The notes beneath the pieces are model-generated. The model worked only from the letters and a program-made list of their open reading frames with translations. It did not search any database and had not been told where the DNA came from. From the NCBI RefSeq assembly GCF_000826085.1, contig NZ_CCYM01000002.1, positions 496,001 through 560,000 on the forward strand: a DNA stretch of 64,000 nt. Reading direction: 5' to 3'. Source of the DNA: Nigerium massiliense. GTDB taxonomy: Bacteria > Actinomycetota > Actinomycetes > Propionibacteriales > Propionibacteriaceae. Made by a program: the position numbers and the translations under genes. Shown here in pieces: positions 48,483 through 57,666 of this stretch; within the stretch, counting starts at the first letter, position 1; every line of letters begins with the position of its first letter.

Positions 48483-49237
48483 GATTCTTCCTCGCCGCCC
48501 TGGAGTTCATCGCCGACCCGGCCAACTGGGCCGGTCCCACCGGCATCGGCGCCCGTCTTCTCGAACACCTGCTGTACTCGGGCCTGGCCCTGGTGCTGGC
48601 CGCCCTCATCGCGATCCCGCTCGGCCTCTACGTCGGGCACACCGGACGCGGCCGCGAACTCGCCGTCGGGGTCTCGGGGGCGCTGCGCGCGATGCCGTCG
48701 CTCGGCTTGCTCACGTTCCTGGCCGTATCGATGGGCTTCGGTCTGCGGTTGTCGATCATCCCGTCCACGATCGTGCTGGCCATCCTGGCGATCCCGCCGC
48801 TGCTGGCCAACACCTACGCCGGCGTCGAAGCCATCGACGAGACGGTCGTCGACGGCGCCCGCTCCACCGGCTTCTCCGAGGGGCAGATCGTCGGCCAGGT
48901 GGAGCTCCCGCTCGCCGCGCCCATGATCGTCGGCGGCCTGCGCTCGGCCACCCTGCAGGTGATCGCCACGGCGACCGTGTCGGCCTACCTCGGCCTGGGC
49001 GGCTTCGGCCGCTACATCCTCGACGGGCTGCCCATCCGCAACTACGCCCTGATGCTCGCCGGCTCGCTGCTCGTGATGGCGCTCGCCCTGGTCGCGGACG
49101 GCCTGCTCGCCCTGCTGCAACGCGCCGTGACGACGCGCGGCGTCCGGGCGGCCACCGGCCAGTCGCTCGGCCCCGACCGCGGACGTCCGCGCGAGCAACG
49201 GGCCACGTCCGCGTCCACCACCGGCGCCCAGCCCTGA
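48479..49237 (+). CDS. opuCD: Osmoprotectant ABC transporter permase 2
   Basis: 252 residues, second permease (OpuCD-like) with EAA loop DGARSTGFSEGQIVGQVELPLAAPMIVGGLR. A 30-residue polar C-terminal tail follows the last membrane segment. GGAGGG precedes ATG 48479, which overlaps the previous stop (ATGA). Confidence 0.92.
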   Translation: MRFFLAALEFIADPANWAGPTGIGARLLEHLLYSGLALVLAALIAIPLGLYVGHTGRGRELAVGVSGALRAMPSLGLLTFLAVSMGFGLRLSIIPSTIVLAILAIPPLLANTYAGVEAIDETVVDGARSTGFSEGQIVGQVELPLAAPMIVGGLRSATLQVIATATVSAYLGLGGFGRYILDGLPIRNYALMLAGSLLVMALALVADGLLALLQRAVTTRGVRAATGQSLGPDRGRPREQRATSASTTGAQP

Positions 49238-49252
49238 CCCGAAGGAGTCGCC

Positions 49253-50185
49253 ATGATGCGCACCGCTTCCCGCCTGATCGCCCTGCTCACCGTCTGCTGC
49301 CTGACGCTCGCGGGCTGCTCGAACGCCGACCCCCTCGACACCGGCAACGCGGGCGCGGCCCCGGGCTCGTCCACCGTGGTCAGGGTCGGCTCGGCGAGCT
49401 TCCCCGAATCGGAGATCATCGCCGAGCTCTACGCCCAGACCCTTGAGGCGAAGGGCATCAAGGTCGACCGCACCATGCAGATCGGCGCCCGCGACGTCTA
49501 CATCGCGGCGCTGCGCGACGGCTCGATCGACCTGGTACCCGAGTACACCGGCAACCTGTTGCAGTTCTTCGACGCGCAGACGAAGGCCAAGACCCCCGAG
49601 GCCGTGGCCGCGGAGCTCGCCTATTCCACCCCCTCCGGCATGAAGGTGGGCCGTCCCGCCCCGGCCGAGGACAAGGACGCCTACAACGTCACCAAGCAGT
49701 TCTCGCAGCAGCACAACATCACCTCGCTGGACGACCTGCGCACCTACTCCGGGACGCTGCGGGTGGGCGGCAATGCCGAGTTCGCGCAGCGGCCCTACGG
49801 GCCCAAGGGCCTCACGAACGTCTACGGCGTCCCGGCCGACCGCATCCAGATGATCCCGATCGCCGACAGCGGTGGCCCGCTGACGGTGCGCGCGCTCGCC
49901 CAGGGCGAGGTGGACGCCGCCGATATCTACACCACCACCCCGGCGATCCGCGATGAGGGGTTCGTCGTGCTGAAAGACCCGAAGAACATGATCATGCCGC
50001 AGAACGTGGTGCCGCTGATGAGCACCCGCGTCGATCGGCAGGACGTGGTGGACGCCGTGAACGCCGTGTCGGCCAAGCTCACCACCGACGACCTGATCGC
50101 GATGAACGCCCGCAACCAGGGCGCCGACAAGGCGTCCCCGCGTGATATCGCGTCCGCCTGGCTGAAGCAGAAGGGCTTGGCCTGA
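49253..50185 (+). CDS. opuCC: Osmoprotectant-binding lipoprotein
   Basis: 310 residues. Lipoprotein signal with lipobox LTLAGC (about residue 22), then a QAT-type binding domain for quaternary amines: RVGSASFPESEIIAELYAQTLEAKG, DLVPEYTGNLLQFF, NVVPLMSTRVD. The PEYTGN segment is characteristic of betaine/choline/carnitine-binding proteins. AAGGAG precedes ATG 49253. Completes the operon. A small GATGCG/CGCATC inverted repeat follows the stop. Confidence 0.92.
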   Translation: MMRTASRLIALLTVCCLTLAGCSNADPLDTGNAGAAPGSSTVVRVGSASFPESEIIAELYAQTLEAKGIKVDRTMQIGARDVYIAALRDGSIDLVPEYTGNLLQFFDAQTKAKTPEAVAAELAYSTPSGMKVGRPAPAEDKDAYNVTKQFSQQHNITSLDDLRTYSGTLRVGGNAEFAQRPYGPKGLTNVYGVPADRIQMIPIADSGGPLTVRALAQGEVDAADIYTTTPAIRDEGFVVLKDPKNMIMPQNVVPLMSTRVDRQDVVDAVNAVSAKLTTDDLIAMNARNQGADKASPRDIASAWLKQKGLA

Positions 50186-50249
50186 GGCGAACCCCTCTCG
50201 ATGCGGCCCTGAGTCGCATCAGCGCTTCTCGGCACTGTCCCGAACCGGG

Positions 50250-51194
50250 TCAGTGGGTCTTGGCGGCGTCCTTCGCCAGCGCGGCGACGATGCTCTTGGC
50301 GTCCCACGACGAGTTGGCCAGGTAGCGACGCAGCGTGTACTGCGGCTCGGCAGCGTCCGTGGGCTTGTCGGCGAGCTGGTAGGCGTCGCGGAAACCGGCG
50401 CTCTTGATGTGCGGCAGCGCGGCGGCGTTCCACGCGCCGTACGGGAAGGCGAAGTCGAGCACCTCCTGCCCCGACACCTTGCGGAGGAGTTCGCGGGGCT
50501 TGTTGATCTGGGTGGACCAGTCGGTGCCCGTGTACTTGGTCACCGGGTGGTGGTCCCAGGTGTGGCCGCCGATGGTCATTCCGGCGTCCGCGATGCGCTT
50601 GACGTCGTCCTTGCTCAGCCAGCCGGGGTTTCCGAGGATCACCGTCATCACGAAGAACGTGGCCTTGATCTTGCGCTCCACCACCATCGGCAGTGCGGCG
50701 AGCACCTGGTTGTCTTTGCCGTCGTCGAAGCTCAGCAGCACGGGCTTGGCCGGCAGGCCCTGGCCGGTCTGCAGGTGCGTCCAGTAGTCGTCCGGGGTGA
50801 TGAACGTGTAGCCGGCCTGCAGCAGCCCGTCGAGCTGGGCGGCGAGGTTCTTCGGCGGCACGATCAGGCTGCTCCGGTTGTAGTCGGAATCCTTGGACGT
50901 CCACTCGCGCACCTGGTGGTAGCACAGTACCGGGACGGTGGCCCGGCTCAGCATCTGCTGCGCGGACGCCGTGGCGTCCGGCCCGGCGCTGGGGCCGGCC
51001 GACGACGTCCCCGTTTGCTGCCCTGACGACGCCCCGGCTCCCCCGGGGGACGCGGTGGCGGTGGCTCCCGGGGCCCTGGACGGCGACGTACCGGCGGGCT
51101 TGGCCGCTGCACAGCCCGCCGCGAGCGCCGCCACCGAGGCGGCCCCGAGGCCGAGCGCAGCCCGGCGCGAAAGCCCGTTGTTCTTCTCCTCCAT
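50250..51194 (-). CDS. Polysaccharide deacetylase family lipoprotein
   Basis: About 314 residues. The N-terminus has a twin-arginine followed by a lipobox (SRRAALGLGAASVAALAAGC), so it may be a Tat-exported lipoprotein. A Ser/Thr/Ala-rich linker precedes a NodB-type domain with VLLSFDDGKDNQ (metal Asp-Asp) and TIGGHTWDHHPV (metal His-His). Such enzymes remove N-acetyl groups from cell-wall or surface polysaccharides. ATG 51194 is preferred over ATG 51200 because GGGGGA is 6 nt upstream of it. Confidence 0.88.
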   Translation of the reverse strand: MEEKNNGLSRRAALGLGAASVAALAAGCAAAKPAGTSPSRAPGATATASPGGAGASSGQQTGTSSAGPSAGPDATASAQQMLSRATVPVLCYHQVREWTSKDSDYNRSSLIVPPKNLAAQLDGLLQAGYTFITPDDYWTHLQTGQGLPAKPVLLSFDDGKDNQVLAALPMVVERKIKATFFVMTVILGNPGWLSKDDVKRIADAGMTIGGHTWDHHPVTKYTGTDWSTQINKPRELLRKVSGQEVLDFAFPYGAWNAAALPHIKSAGFRDAYQLADKPTDAAEPQYTLRRYLANSSWDAKSIVAALAKDAAKTH

Positions 51195-51367
51195 GGCCAT
51201 TCCCCCTAGCCCTAGGCGTCGCCCCGATGGCTGGCGCCGCCGACCAAGTTAGGCACCCAGCGGACGAATCCAAACGAGTAGGCGGGGTGAGACACGGGTC
51301 AAATATTCACTCCGTCTCAGCCCGCGCTCAGCCGAAACATGGCCGGGCTCCGGCTACGGCTGGTGAC

Positions 51368-51571
51368 TCAGCGTTGCGCCGGCTGGTCTGGGTCGTCGGC
51401 ACGCCCGACGACGGCGCGGTACAACCACAGAACGGTGAGACCGATCCCGACGACGATGCCGACGAGGGCGATCGTCGAGCCGGACTCCTGATAGCGCAGG
51501 AACAACAGCACGGTGAACACGGCACAGATCACCGCGCTGATCCAGCGTTGGGCACGGGACACCTTGGTCAT
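51368..51571 (-). CDS. Small two-segment membrane protein
   Basis: 67 residues with two predicted membrane helices (WISAVICAVFTVLLFL, IALVGIVVGIGLTVLWLY). No family recognised. TACGGT lies 6 nt upstream of ATG 51571, the same leaderless layout as other genes here. Confidence 0.7.
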   Translation of the reverse strand: MTKVSRAQRWISAVICAVFTVLLFLRYQESGSTIALVGIVVGIGLTVLWLYRAVVGRADDPDQPAQR

Positions 51572-51701
51572 GTCTCGACCGTAGCGGGCACTGGGCGAGT
51601 GCGCTGAGGCCAGGCGATCGCGGGGAGACGCTGCCGCAACTCACGGGCGCTCGGACATGATCGGGACGCCGGATTCTGCTGCCGGCCGTGGCCAGCGCAG
51701 G

Positions 51702-51935
51702 TCAGCCGTCGCTTCGGTCGACCGCCCCATCGACCTGGCCGCGCAGGCCGTCGTCGCCACCGCGGGTGCCGGGGGCCGCGGGGGCGTCCTCCATAACACC
51801 GCGGATCTCCCTTTCGCGGGAAGAGATGTCGTCGGCGACCGGCACCGAGTCGACATCGTCTCGGCTGTCGCTGGTGTCGACGTCGGGCTCGGCGAGCTCG
51901 TCGGGGTCGATGCCGTTACCCGGGGCCTCGGACAT
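51702..51935 (-). CDS. Hydrophilic acidic small protein
   Basis: 77 residues, rich in Asp, Glu, Gly and Ser, no hydrophobic core, no recognised family. GAAGGAGGA stands before ATG 51935. Third of three consecutive genes encoding intrinsically disordered-looking proteins. Confidence 0.65.
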   Translation of the reverse strand: MSEAPGNGIDPDELAEPDVDTSDSRDDVDSVPVADDISSREREIRGVMEDAPAAPGTRGGDDGLRGQVDGAVDRSDG

Positions 51936-51949
51936 GCCGTCCTCCTTCG

Positions 51950-52210
51950 TCAGAGCTCGTCGCCCTCGCGTTCGATGTCATCGACGCTGGCGTCCGCGCT
52001 CTCGGCTACGGACCGGCCATCGGTGTCGGGGGCAGGCTCGTTCACGCTGCCGACGCTCAGGTCGGCGGCCTCCTCGGCCGCATCCTTGCGCTCGTCACCG
52101 TCCTCCTCCCCGCGGACGATGCGGCCCAGCAGGCCCTCGTCCTCGGGGATGGCTGCGTTACCATTGATCAGGTCGACTGTCTCGTCGATCGGACCCTCGT
52201 GCTGTGACAT
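51950..52210 (-). CDS. Hydrophilic acidic protein
   Basis: 86 residues, very acidic (EEDGDERKDAAEEAADL). No recognised family. Strong GGGAGGAGC ribosome site before ATG 52210; 14 bp separate it from the next gene, so they are one operon. Confidence 0.65.
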   Translation of the reverse strand: MSQHEGPIDETVDLINGNAAIPEDEGLLGRIVRGEEDGDERKDAAEEAADLSVGSVNEPAPDTDGRSVAESADASVDDIEREGDEL

Positions 52211-52230
52211 CCGTTGCTCCTCCCGGCGTC

Positions 52231-52773
52231 TCAGCGCGCCTCGCCGCCGGGACGCTCGCTCTGCCGCCCGACCGGCTGATCGTTGATCGCGTCACCGGGA
52301 CGCGCGTCCGCCTCGGCGCTCAGGTCGGTGTCGGCCGCGTGGCTGCCCTCCCGGTCCACGGCGGCGTCACGGCGGTCGCCGACGTGATGCTCGCGCTCCC
52401 CGCGGCGGCCTGCGTCGACGTCATTGCCCCAGTTGTGACGGACCTCGCGGCCCTCGTCGTCCAGGTAGCCGGGGTGGCCCTGCTCGAGGCGGGTACCGGT
52501 CTCGACCTCGTTCTCGTCGCCGGCGTCGTCGACCCAGCCCGGGTGGCCCTGCTCGTAGTTCGGGCGGTCGTCGCGCTCGTACGACTCGTCGTCGGCCACG
52601 TCGCCGCGCTGGCCCTGCTCGAGGTTCTCGCCGGTGCCGCCCTGGACGTCGGCGTCGCGCAGCGTGTGCCCCCGGCGCTCGTCGCGGGTCGCGGCGCCAC
52701 CCTCCGTGAGGTCCGCGTCGCGGGCGCCAAGACGCTCGTCGTTGTCCAAGGGTCGCTCGTCGTTGGTGCTCAT
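52231..52773 (-). CDS. Hydrophilic protein with EQG repeats
   Basis: 180 residues, almost no hydrophobic residues, rich in Asp, Glu, Arg and Gly. Three internal repeats read NLEQGQRGDV, NYEQGHPGWVDD and RLEQGHPGYLDD. No recognised family; composition resembles hydrophilins or stress-protective disordered proteins. AAGGAACC precedes ATG 52773. First gene of the three-gene hydrophilic cluster. Confidence 0.75.
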   Translation of the reverse strand: MSTNDERPLDNDERLGARDADLTEGGAATRDERRGHTLRDADVQGGTGENLEQGQRGDVADDESYERDDRPNYEQGHPGWVDDAGDENEVETGTRLEQGHPGYLDDEGREVRHNWGNDVDAGRRGEREHHVGDRRDAAVDREGSHAADTDLSAEADARPGDAINDQPVGRQSERPGGEAR

Positions 52774-52952
52774 CGTGGTGGTTCCTTCCATACGGTAATC
52801 CCCCCATTCCACCGGCCGTTGCCTGCCGGCGGAAGGGGGCGGTGCTGACAAAACGGTGACAATCCGCCGGTCCAGGGGCGAGGCGGCGCCGTAGAGTGGT
52901 CGCAGCGGCCAACCCGCCGACCACGACGACGTGAACGGAAAGGTGCAATGCC

Positions 52953-54071
52953 ATGAGGATCAGCGTCCCCGCCGAAGTGAAGAACAACGAGTCCCGGGTG
53001 GCAATGACGCCCATCAGCGTCCACGAACTCGTGCGGCACGGCCACGAGGTGTACATCCAAGCCGGGGCAGGCGAGGGGTCCTCCATCCCCGACGCCGAGT
53101 ACGAAGAGCAGGGCGCCACCATCGTCCCCGACGCCGCGGCCGCCTGGGAGGCGGGCGAGCTCGTCTGCAAGGTCAAGGAGCCGATCGCCGAGGAGTACCC
53201 CTTCCTGCGCGAAGACCAGGCGCTGTTCACGTACCTGCACCTGGCCGCCGACCGCCCCCTCACCGAGGCGCTCATCGAGGCGAAGACGCCCGCCATCGCC
53301 TACGAGACCGTTCGCCGTGCCGACGGCCAGCTCCCCCTGCTCTACCCGATGTCGGAGGTCGCGGGACGCCTGGCCCCCGTGGTCGGTGCCTACTACCTGC
53401 TCAAGCCGCAGGGTGGCCCCGGCATCCTGCTCGGCGGCGTCGGCGGCGTCAAGAACGCCAAGGTCGTCGTCATCGGCGGCGGCACCGCGGGCCAGAACGC
53501 GGCCCAGGTCGCCAACGGCATGGGCGCGGACGTCACGGTCCTCGACACCGATCTCGACAAGCTGCGCACCACGTTCTGGCGCTACGGCAACGCGGTGCGA
53601 CAGATCGCGTCCTCGTCGCTGGCGATCCGCACCGAACTCAAGGACGCCGACCTCGTCATCGGCACCGTCCTCATCCCGGGCGCCCGCGCGCCGAAACTGG
53701 TCACGAACGAGATGGTCGCGAGCATGAACCCCGGTTCGGTGCTGGTGGACGTCGCGATCGACCAGGGCGGTTGCTTCGAGGACTCGCACGCGACCACCCA
53801 CGCCGACCCGGTCTTCACCGTCCACCAGTCGACGTTCTACTGCGTCGCCAACATGCCCGGCGCGGTGGCCAACACCTCCACCTACGCCCTGACGAACGCC
53901 ACGCTGCCCTACACCGTCGCGCTGGCCGACAAGGGCTGGCGCCAGGCGTGCGCAGACGATCCCGCGCTCGCCCAGGGCGTGAACACGGCGGCCGGCACGA
54001 TCGTCCACCCCGGCGTCGCCGAAGCGTTCGACGACCTGCCGTCGACGTCCCTGGACGAGGTGCTGGCCTGA
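52953..54071 (+). CDS. ald: Alanine dehydrogenase
   Basis: 372 residues, full length. Interconverts alanine and pyruvate with NAD. The N-terminal [43 protein letters not shown] (His for substrate), [22 protein letters not shown] (NAD fold) and [16 protein letters not shown] are family hallmarks. AAAGG is upstream; TAGAGT (52892-52897) is a possible -10. Confidence 0.96.
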   Translation: MRISVPAEVKNNESRVAMTPISVHELVRHGHEVYIQAGAGEGSSIPDAEYEEQGATIVPDAAAAWEAGELVCKVKEPIAEEYPFLREDQALFTYLHLAADRPLTEALIEAKTPAIAYETVRRADGQLPLLYPMSEVAGRLAPVVGAYYLLKPQGGPGILLGGVGGVKNAKVVVIGGGTAGQNAAQVANGMGADVTVLDTDLDKLRTTFWRYGNAVRQIASSSLAIRTELKDADLVIGTVLIPGARAPKLVTNEMVASMNPGSVLVDVAIDQGGCFEDSHATTHADPVFTVHQSTFYCVANMPGAVANTSTYALTNATLPYTVALADKGWRQACADDPALAQGVNTAAGTIVHPGVAEAFDDLPSTSLDEVLA

Positions 54072-54120
54072 CCTGCACGGCTCGTTGCGACCGGACGGCC
54101 GAAGTGCCACGGTGGGGGCC

Positions 54121-54600
54121 ATGACACGCTTCACCGCATCGGCCGAGCAACTCGCGCGCGAGGGGGACGATCCCGTCGCGGCGATCGCCCGCTTCGCCCT
54201 CGAACCCGGCACCCCGGACGCCGCAGCCGCCGCCCGGGCGGTGGGCTCGGCGGCGGAACTGCTGCTGGACGGTGAGACTCCCGAGGACGTCAAGGACGCG
54301 TGCACGCTGGCCGTCCTGCGTGGCGCCGAGGTGCTGCTCCCGCGGCCGTCCGATCCGTCGGCGACCGCCCGCGAGGTGCTGAAGTCGCAGGGCTGGTCGG
54401 CGCAGGCGAAGCGGCTGGCGGGCAGCACCCTCAGCGACACCGAGCCCGACCGGGAGACCGCGCACGACATCGCCGGCGTCGCGGCCACGATCATGGTGAA
54501 CCGCACCGACGTCCCCGACCTGGCGGAGTTCTCCGACAACACGGAGCCCGAGCTCGAGTCGCTGGCGGCGTCCGCGCTCGCCCGCATCCGCCGCGACTGA
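54121..54600 (+). CDS. Hypothetical soluble protein
   Basis: 159 residues, helical and Ala/Glu-rich, without recognised family. It opens MTRFTASAEQLAREGDD. Runs with alanine dehydrogenase 50 bp upstream; cotranscription is possible. Confidence 0.65.
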   Translation: MTRFTASAEQLAREGDDPVAAIARFALEPGTPDAAAAARAVGSAAELLLDGETPEDVKDACTLAVLRGAEVLLPRPSDPSATAREVLKSQGWSAQAKRLAGSTLSDTEPDRETAHDIAGVAATIMVNRTDVPDLAEFSDNTEPELESLAASALARIRRD

Positions 54601-54681
54601 GCCTTCCCGCCGAGCGCCGGGGCTATCGGTGCCCCAGCGACGTCACTAACGTGGGCACGGTACCCGAGCGAAAGGGGCGAC

Positions 54682-55119
54682 ATGTCCGAAGCGGTGCTGA
54701 GGGACGAGGCCGTCCGGCTGGGCCAGGCGGCGGCGTCCAAGCAGGAGGCCATCCAGGCGTGCGGCGAGGCGCTGGTCGCGACCGGGCTCGTCGAGCCCGC
54801 CTACATCGAGGGCATGTTCGTGCGCGAGGAGCAGATCTCGACCTACATGGGCGAAGGCTTTGCGATCCCGCACGGCACGAACCAGTGCCGGGTGAACGTG
54901 CTCCAGCCGGTGATCGGCTACCTGCAGTTCCCCCAGGGCGTCGACTGGGACGGGCACCAGGTGACGGTCTGCATCCCGATCGCCTCGGGCAGCGACGCCC
55001 ACATGGGCATCTTGTCGGCGCTGGCGGGGGTGCTGTCCGACCCGGAGAACGCCGAGCGACTGCGCACGACCTCCGATCCCGCAGAGGTGCACCGCATCCT
55101 CTCGACGGTGCGGGCCTGA
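54682..55119 (+). CDS. PTS EIIA component, mannitol/fructose type
   Basis: 145 residues, stand-alone EIIA of the mannitol-fructose family. The phosphorylatable His is His64 in EGFAIPHGTN; LGILSALAGVLSDPENAERLR matches the C-terminal fold. No EIIB, EIIC or HPr gene adjoins, so it may supply a distant permease or act in regulation. TAACGT (54647-54652) is a possible -10 and GAAAGGGG precedes ATG 54682. Confidence 0.88.
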   Translation: MSEAVLRDEAVRLGQAAASKQEAIQACGEALVATGLVEPAYIEGMFVREEQISTYMGEGFAIPHGTNQCRVNVLQPVIGYLQFPQGVDWDGHQVTVCIPIASGSDAHMGILSALAGVLSDPENAERLRTTSDPAEVHRILSTVRA

Positions 55120-55165
55120 CAGGCCCTGCGCCCGGGCGAACGGCCCGTCCCTGCGGGGATGGGAA

Positions 55166-55207
55166 AGGCCCGGCCCGCGCCTGAGGGGGATGGCACGGGC
55201 CGGGCCT
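55166..55207 (+). terminator. Hairpin terminator after EIIA
   Basis: AGGCCCGGCCCG (55166-55177) pairs with CGGGCCGGGCCT (55196-55207), a perfect 12-bp stem with an 18-nt loop. Confidence 0.65.
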
Positions 55208-55423
55208 CATGGCGTTGACCAGACGCCACCCGTGAAGTCGTCTCGCTCACCTTTCGGTTCGCGATCCCCGCGATCTTCACTGAAGACTCTAGGACGCCGT
55301 GGCCGGCCGGTCCTCGTCCCAAGGTGCCGACCCGGCGGCCCGAAAGGACCGTCCTGCGGACGGCGAATCACCCGTGTGGCTAGCGCTTCCATCCTGGCTG
55401 TTGGGGACACCTATCCTCCATCA

Positions 55424-55454
55424 TTGAGCATCGGCCACCCTTCACAGCTAAGAT
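55424..55454 (+). promoter_or_regulatory. Putative promoter of the HTH regulator
   Basis: TTGAGC (55424-55429) and TAAGAT (55449-55454), 19 bp apart, lie 52 bp before ATG 55507. The rest of the 387-bp gene-free stretch 55120-55506 shows only the hairpin above. Confidence 0.45.
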
Positions 55455-55506
55455 CCGTTGTGAATGACGAGCCGAGCCCGTCCCCCTCCCTAAAGGATCC
55501 CTGTCC

Positions 55507-56412
55507 ATGAGCCAGCAAACCCCCGATGGTGATAGGACGTTCGCCGAAGTCCTGAGCAAGGCGGTGCAAGCCCGCGGCCTCTCCCTGGACCGCATCCGCG
55601 CCCGATTGGAGGTGGCCGGCGTCCCGGTCAGCAACGCGACGCTGAGCTACTGGCAGTCAGGACGCTCCCTGCCCACCCGGGCGCGTTCGCTGCGCACCCT
55701 CGTCGAGCTGGAGAGCATCCTCGATCTCGAATCCGGCGCCCTCATCGAACTCATCCGTAACGCGGACGGCCGCAGCCGTCACCAGATCTTCCCGTGGCAG
55801 AGCGTCGTGCCCGGAGAGAAGGTCGCGGAGCAGATCATCTCCGAACTCGGCATCGACTACGCCGGACGCATCACCCGCCTCACCTGCCACGACAACGTCA
55901 CCATCGCCGAGGACCGCACCGAGGCCACCCAGCTCACCCGGCTGCTGCTGCGCGCCGAGCGATCCGGCACCCAGGCGTGGCCGGTGGTCATCCAGCAGGA
56001 CGCCGCCGAGCAGGTCGTCCCCGAGATCGAGCCGGTTTTCGGCTGCACCGTCGGCCGCGTCGTCGTGGCCCCGCAGGAGCAACTCGTCGTCGCCGAGATG
56101 CTGTTCCCGCGGCCGCTGCAGCGGGGTGAGGTGGTGCTGACCGAGTGCCTGATCACGTGGGCGCCCACGACGAAGCCGTCCTTCCGCCTGGTGCGCGGCG
56201 CGCCCGAGCCGCTGCGCGAGTTGGCGCTCAGCGTCCAGTTCCACACCAAGTCGATGCCGACCTCGGTGACCTCGTTCTCCAGCGCGTCCATCGAGCGCCA
56301 GGACGTCCACAACGAGAGCGCGCCCGTCAAGGTGGTCGACACCGGCCAAGTGCAGCACGTGTGGATGGACCCCGCCCCGGGCGTTTACGGCCTCCGCTGG
56401 ACCTGGGACTGA
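55507..56412 (+). CDS. HTH (XRE-like) transcriptional regulator with unrecognised C-terminal domain
   Basis: 301 residues. An N-terminal helix-turn-helix (about 10-65: AEVLSKAVQARGLSLDRIRARL, VSNATLSYWQSGRSLP) is followed by about 230 residues that do not match a known ligand domain; they look beta-rich and include HDNVTIAEDRTEATQLTRLLLRAE. Start ATG 55507; the region upstream contains a good -35/-10 pair. Targets unknown. Convergent with the M20 gene. Confidence 0.78.
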   Translation: MSQQTPDGDRTFAEVLSKAVQARGLSLDRIRARLEVAGVPVSNATLSYWQSGRSLPTRARSLRTLVELESILDLESGALIELIRNADGRSRHQIFPWQSVVPGEKVAEQIISELGIDYAGRITRLTCHDNVTIAEDRTEATQLTRLLLRAERSGTQAWPVVIQQDAAEQVVPEIEPVFGCTVGRVVVAPQEQLVVAEMLFPRPLQRGEVVLTECLITWAPTTKPSFRLVRGAPEPLRELALSVQFHTKSMPTSVTSFSSASIERQDVHNESAPVKVVDTGQVQHVWMDPAPGVYGLRWTWD

Positions 56413-56428
56413 CCGCCCCGATCGCCTA

Positions 56429-57616
56429 TCAGGCGCCCTTGGCCAGGCGGCGCAACGCCAGTTCGGCCAGCGCCGCCGCCTGATCGGCCAGCATCTCGTC
56501 GTCGAAGTGGACGAGGGGTGAGTGGTTCCAGGGCTCCGAGCGCGGGTCGCGGTCGCGCGGCGTGCACCCGAGGAAGAGGAACGCGCCGGGCACCTCGTCC
56601 AGCACGAACGAGAAGTCTTCCGAGCCCATCATCGGCACCGGGAGGTCCACATAGCGGTCGGCCCCGAACATGTCGCGCAGCGTGTCGGCCATGAAGTCGG
56701 CCTCGCCCGGGTCGTTCAGCGTGACCGGGTACATCACGTCGAGCGCGACGTCCGCGGTGCAGCCGTGCGCCGCCGCGATACCCTCCGCGAGCCGCCGCGT
56801 CTCGGCGATCACCAGGTCGGTGTGCTCCTTCGACAGCGTCCGGACGGTGGCGCCCAGCGTCGCCGTCGGCGGGATGACGTTGATCGCCTCGCCCGCGTGC
56901 AGCTGTGTCACGGTCACGACGATCGGGTCGAAGACGCTGAACTTCCTCGTCACCATGGCGTTCAGCGCCGTGCCGATCTCCAGCAGCGCCGGGACCGGGT
57001 CGGTGGACGTGTGCGGCTGGGAGCCGTGTCCGCCGCGTCCGTGCACGGTGACGTGCAGCTGGTTGGCGCCGGCCATCAGCGGCCCGGGCCGGGACGAGAA
57101 CTCCCCCCAGGGACCCGTGGCGACGTGGATGCCGTAGGCCGCCACCGGACGCTCGCCCGCGGCGTCCAGGACGCCCTCGTCGATCATCACCTTGGCGCCG
57201 CCGTCGCCCTCCTCGCCGGGCTGGAACATGAAGATCACCGAGCCCGGCAGCTCCTCGCGGCGGGCGGCCAGCAGACGCGCGGCGCCGACGAGGCCGCTGA
57301 CGTGCAGGTCGTGGCCGCAGGCGTGCATGTTCCCGTTGGTCGCGGCGAAGTCGAGGCCGGTCTCCTCGCGGACGGGAAGCGCGTCCATATCGCCGCGCAG
57401 CAGGACGACGGGGCCGGGACGTCCGCCACGCAGGACGGCCGTCACCGAGGTGGTGTTCGTCCCGGTCGTGATCTCCAGGCCGAGCCCGTCGAGTTCCTCG
57501 AGCACCCGTCGCTGGGTCTCGGGGAGAACCAGGCCGACCTCGGGGTTTCGATGCAGGTCGCGGCGCAGAGCCACCAGGTCGGGCAGCAGCGCACGGGCGT
57601 CGTCGATCAGCGTCAC
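56429..57616 (-). CDS. M20 family amidohydrolase/aminoacylase
   Basis: 395 residues. Metal-binding motifs of the M20D group: RGDMDALPV, NMHACGHDLHV and PGEEGDGG; the dimerisation lid holds GRGGHGSQPH; MMGSEDFSFVL near the end supplies another ligand. Related enzymes hydrolyse N-acyl amino acids, hippurate or auxin conjugates. Start GTG 57616 follows AAGGAGA. Confidence 0.92.
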   Translation of the reverse strand: MTLIDDARALLPDLVALRRDLHRNPEVGLVLPETQRRVLEELDGLGLEITTGTNTTSVTAVLRGGRPGPVVLLRGDMDALPVREETGLDFAATNGNMHACGHDLHVSGLVGAARLLAARREELPGSVIFMFQPGEEGDGGAKVMIDEGVLDAAGERPVAAYGIHVATGPWGEFSSRPGPLMAGANQLHVTVHGRGGHGSQPHTSTDPVPALLEIGTALNAMVTRKFSVFDPIVVTVTQLHAGEAINVIPPTATLGATVRTLSKEHTDLVIAETRRLAEGIAAAHGCTADVALDVMYPVTLNDPGEADFMADTLRDMFGADRYVDLPVPMMGSEDFSFVLDEVPGAFLFLGCTPRDRDPRSEPWNHSPLVHFDDEMLADQAAALAELALRRLAKGA

Positions 57617-57666
57617 GTCGTCTCCTTCGTCGTCACCCAGGACGCTACCGGGTCGGACGGAATCTC

